A stretch of DNA of 17,107 nt from Planctomycetota bacterium. GTDB lineage: Bacteria; Planctomycetota; GCA-002687715; DRQF01. Made by a program: the position numbers and the translations under genes. Under the pieces are notes generated by a model. The model worked only from the letters and a program-made list of their open reading frames with translations. It did no database searches and was not told where the DNA came from. The stretch lies in assembly GCA_024275615.1 (NCBI GenBank), contig JAJRYU010000013.1, forward strand, positions 1-17,107, in the 5' to 3' direction. This document shows positions 15,629 to 17,107 of the stretch, piece by piece. Every line of letters starts with the position of its first letter. The first letter of the stretch is position 1.

Positions 15629-15714
15629 TTGATTCCCCAAGATGTCCCTCACGAGAGTTCCTGACCTGCATCTTGCTAGCTCAAGAAGAGGATATCGCGC
15701 CATTCAACAACTCC

Positions 15715-15743
15715 AGCATAGCACCTTGCGCAAAAGGCGGCAA
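15715..15743 (-). promoter_or_regulatory. Probable sigma-70 promoter of the VWA lipoprotein gene
   Basis: On the minus strand TTGCCG (15743-15738) and TATGCT (15720-15715) are 17 bases apart, the optimal spacing, which would give a leader of about 80 nt. The spacer contains an 8-base palindrome, TTGCGCAA (15726-15733), a possible operator. The gap between kbl and this gene shows no convincing terminator. Confidence 0.45.
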
Positions 15744-15809
15744 TTATTGTGAAAAGGATAGCCGGCAATCTGCTAGAGCAAAAAGAACTTCATGGAATGA
15801 TCTAACAAC

Positions 15810-16979
15810 CTACTGCCGGACTTTGACAAAGGCCGCCACGGCTTGTTCCAGTTGTCCCTGAGTATGCCCAGCACTGATCTGAACACGAATGCGGGCTTCA
15901 CCTCGGGGCACCACTGGAAAAGAAAACCCAATGACGTAGATTCCCTCTTTGAGCATGTCGGCCGCCATTTTTTGCGCCAAACGTGCATCGCCTAGCATGA
16001 TAGGAACAATGGGATGAATGCCTGGCTTGATGTCAAACCCTGCAGCGGTCATGGCTTCTCTAAACCACAATGTGTTCGCCTCTAAGCGATCGCGAAGTTC
16101 CGTGGTCTCGGAGAGCATTTCCAAACAGGCAATCGACGCACACACAATGGCGGGGGCTACAGTGTTGGAAAAAAGATAAGGACGAGAGCGTTGGCGAAGT
16201 ATGGCGACGATCTCTTTGCGGGCCGAGGTAAAACCACCACTCGCCCCGCCCAAAGCTTTGCCCAAAGTCGAGGTGATAATATCAACACGATCCATCACCC
16301 CATGGTGCTCGGGAACACCTCTTCCTGTCGGTCCAAAGAAACCGGTAGAATGACTGTCATCCACCATGACCAAAGCGTTGTATTTTTCGGCCAGATCGCA
16401 GATTTGATCGAGTTTGGCGATACTACCGTCCATGGAAAAAGTACCATCGGTGGCAATCATTCGGGTGCGGGCACCCTGACTTGCAATCAGTTTCTCCTCG
16501 AGCTCAGCCATGTCGCCACTGGCGTAACGATGACGCTCAGCTTTACACAAACGAATGCCGTCAATGATAGATGCATGGTTCAAAGCATCAGAGATGATCG
16601 CATCCTCTTGAGTAAGAAGTGTCTCGAACAACCCACCATTCGCATCAAAACATGACGTATAGAGAATGGTGTCATCCATGCCCAGAAACTTGGAGATGGC
16701 ACCCTCAAGCTCCTTGTGGATTTCTTGCGTGCCGCAGATGAAACGCACACTGGATAGACCAAAACCCCACCGTTCAAGACCACTCTGTGCTGCGGCCACG
16801 AGTTTGGGGTTGTTGGCTAAACCAAGGTAGTTGTTGGCGCAAAAATTAAGGACTTTCTTGCCGCGCACCTCAATCTCAGCACTCTGAGCACTTGAAATGA
16901 TGCGTTCGTCTTTGAGCAGGCCGGCTTCCTCGATGTCTTTCAGTTCGTGTTGCAAACGTAGTTGGGTCTGGTCGTACAT
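15810..16979 (-). CDS. kbl: Glycine C-acetyltransferase (2-amino-3-ketobutyrate CoA ligase)
   Basis: KBL is a PLP enzyme that cleaves 2-amino-3-ketobutyrate with CoA to glycine and acetyl-CoA, the second step of threonine breakdown. At 389 aa it is close to the usual 395-398. It has alpha-oxoamine synthase motifs: GTQEIHKELE at 83-92, SCFDANGG at 109-116, NHASIIDG at 134-141, DDSHSTG at 207-213 and the PLP lysine K241 in TSTLGKALGG. FDANGG and GTQEIHK favour KBL over BioF, HemA or SPT. The ATG follows AAGGAGAG. It starts 22 bases after the stop of a threonine dehydrogenase-like gene, which supports the assignment strongly. Confidence 0.95.
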   Translation of the reverse strand: MYDQTQLRLQHELKDIEEAGLLKDERIISSAQSAEIEVRGKKVLNFCANNYLGLANNPKLVAAAQSGLERWGFGLSSVRFICGTQEIHKELEGAISKFLGMDDTILYTSCFDANGGLFETLLTQEDAIISDALNHASIIDGIRLCKAERHRYASGDMAELEEKLIASQGARTRMIATDGTFSMDGSIAKLDQICDLAEKYNALVMVDDSHSTGFFGPTGRGVPEHHGVMDRVDIITSTLGKALGGASGGFTSARKEIVAILRQRSRPYLFSNTVAPAIVCASIACLEMLSETTELRDRLEANTLWFREAMTAAGFDIKPGIHPIVPIMLGDARLAQKMAADMLKEGIYVIGFSFPVVPRGEARIRVQISAGHTQGQLEQAVAAFVKVRQ

Positions 16980-17001
16980 CGATCACTCTCCTTGGTGGCC
17001 C

Positions 17002-17107
17002 TTAGGCATAGCGTTTGGTGATGTTCGGAATGAGATATTCGGTCATGGCTCGTTCGAGATCAAATGTTGGAGCAAATCCCCAGTCATCGCGGGCTCGAAA
17101 GTCGTAG
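17002..17107 (-). CDS. C-terminal end of an NAD-dependent L-threonine dehydrogenase (epimerase type), cut by window edge
   Basis: The last 34 complete codons before TAA at 17004-17002 read YDFRARDDWGFAPTFDLERA and on to MTEYLIPNITKRYA. The A-R-D-DWG-(F/W)-P-x-(F/Y)DL pattern is the C-terminal signature of the short-chain (UDP-glucose epimerase-like) threonine dehydrogenases, not of the zinc-dependent E. coli Tdh. The enzyme would oxidise threonine to 2-amino-3-ketobutyrate for kbl, 22 bases downstream. Only about a tenth of the protein is in the window, so other epimerase-family members are not fully excluded. Confidence 0.75.
   Translation of the reverse strand, partial: YDFRARDDWGFAPTFDLERAMTEYLIPNITKRYA

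Noticed and set aside
15629..15703. Longer start of the VWA protein.
   Set aside because: It would put 25 charged residues before the hydrophobic signal and lipobox; the ATG at 15628 has a GGGGA site and restores a normal lipoprotein signal.

Overview
The window reads as an ordinary chromosomal segment of a Gram-negative bacterium. GC content looks close to 50% by eye, and genes are packed almost entirely on the minus strand. Two proteins have export signals: a lipoprotein with a lipobox, and an SBBP-type propeller with a signal peptide. With the TTG start inferred for gpmI, the single-RCK TrkA, the YugP-type membrane peptidase and the epimerase-type threonine dehydrogenase end, this would suit a PVC-like or other environmental lineage. 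The taxon cannot be fixed from the sequence. There are no rRNA or tRNA genes, insertion sequences, CRISPR arrays or phage genes.

Layout, reading the minus strand in its transcription direction (right to left). (1) 17107-15810: the end of an NAD-dependent, epimerase-type L-threonine dehydrogenase, then kbl, together making glycine and acetyl-CoA from threonine. (2) 15628-14204: a von Willebrand factor A lipoprotein with its own likely promoter. (3) 13488-14168, the only plus-strand gene: a small serine esterase. (4) 13237-8431: ptsN (EIIA-Ntr-like), prfB, purH and a seven-repeat secreted propeller protein in one tight run. prfB is split by the classic programmed +1 frameshift at CTT-TGA-C, so a plain ORF caller loses its first 38 residues. 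(5) 8205-7057: a two-part SAM methyltransferase of unknown substrate. (6) 7056-6545: a 512-base gap with a candidate plus-strand small RNA. (7) 6544-114: fhs, a membrane zinc peptidase, gpmI, trkH/ktrB and trkA/ktrA in one run with overlapping stop/start codons. A further gene may begin at base 31.

Metabolically, Fhs makes 10-formyl-tetrahydrofolate, the cofactor used by the AICAR transformylase half of PurH, while TDH/KBL supply glycine, another source of one-carbon units and a purine precursor. TrkH and TrkA form a potassium channel and its nucleotide-sensing gate.

The least explained signal is in the 6545-7056 gap. On the strand opposite to both flanking genes there is a near-consensus sigma-70 promoter (TTGACG, 16 bases, TATACT). 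About 160 nt downstream is a perfect 10-bp hairpin followed by seven T, with no credible coding sequence between. This looks like a self-contained small RNA gene divergent from fhs.
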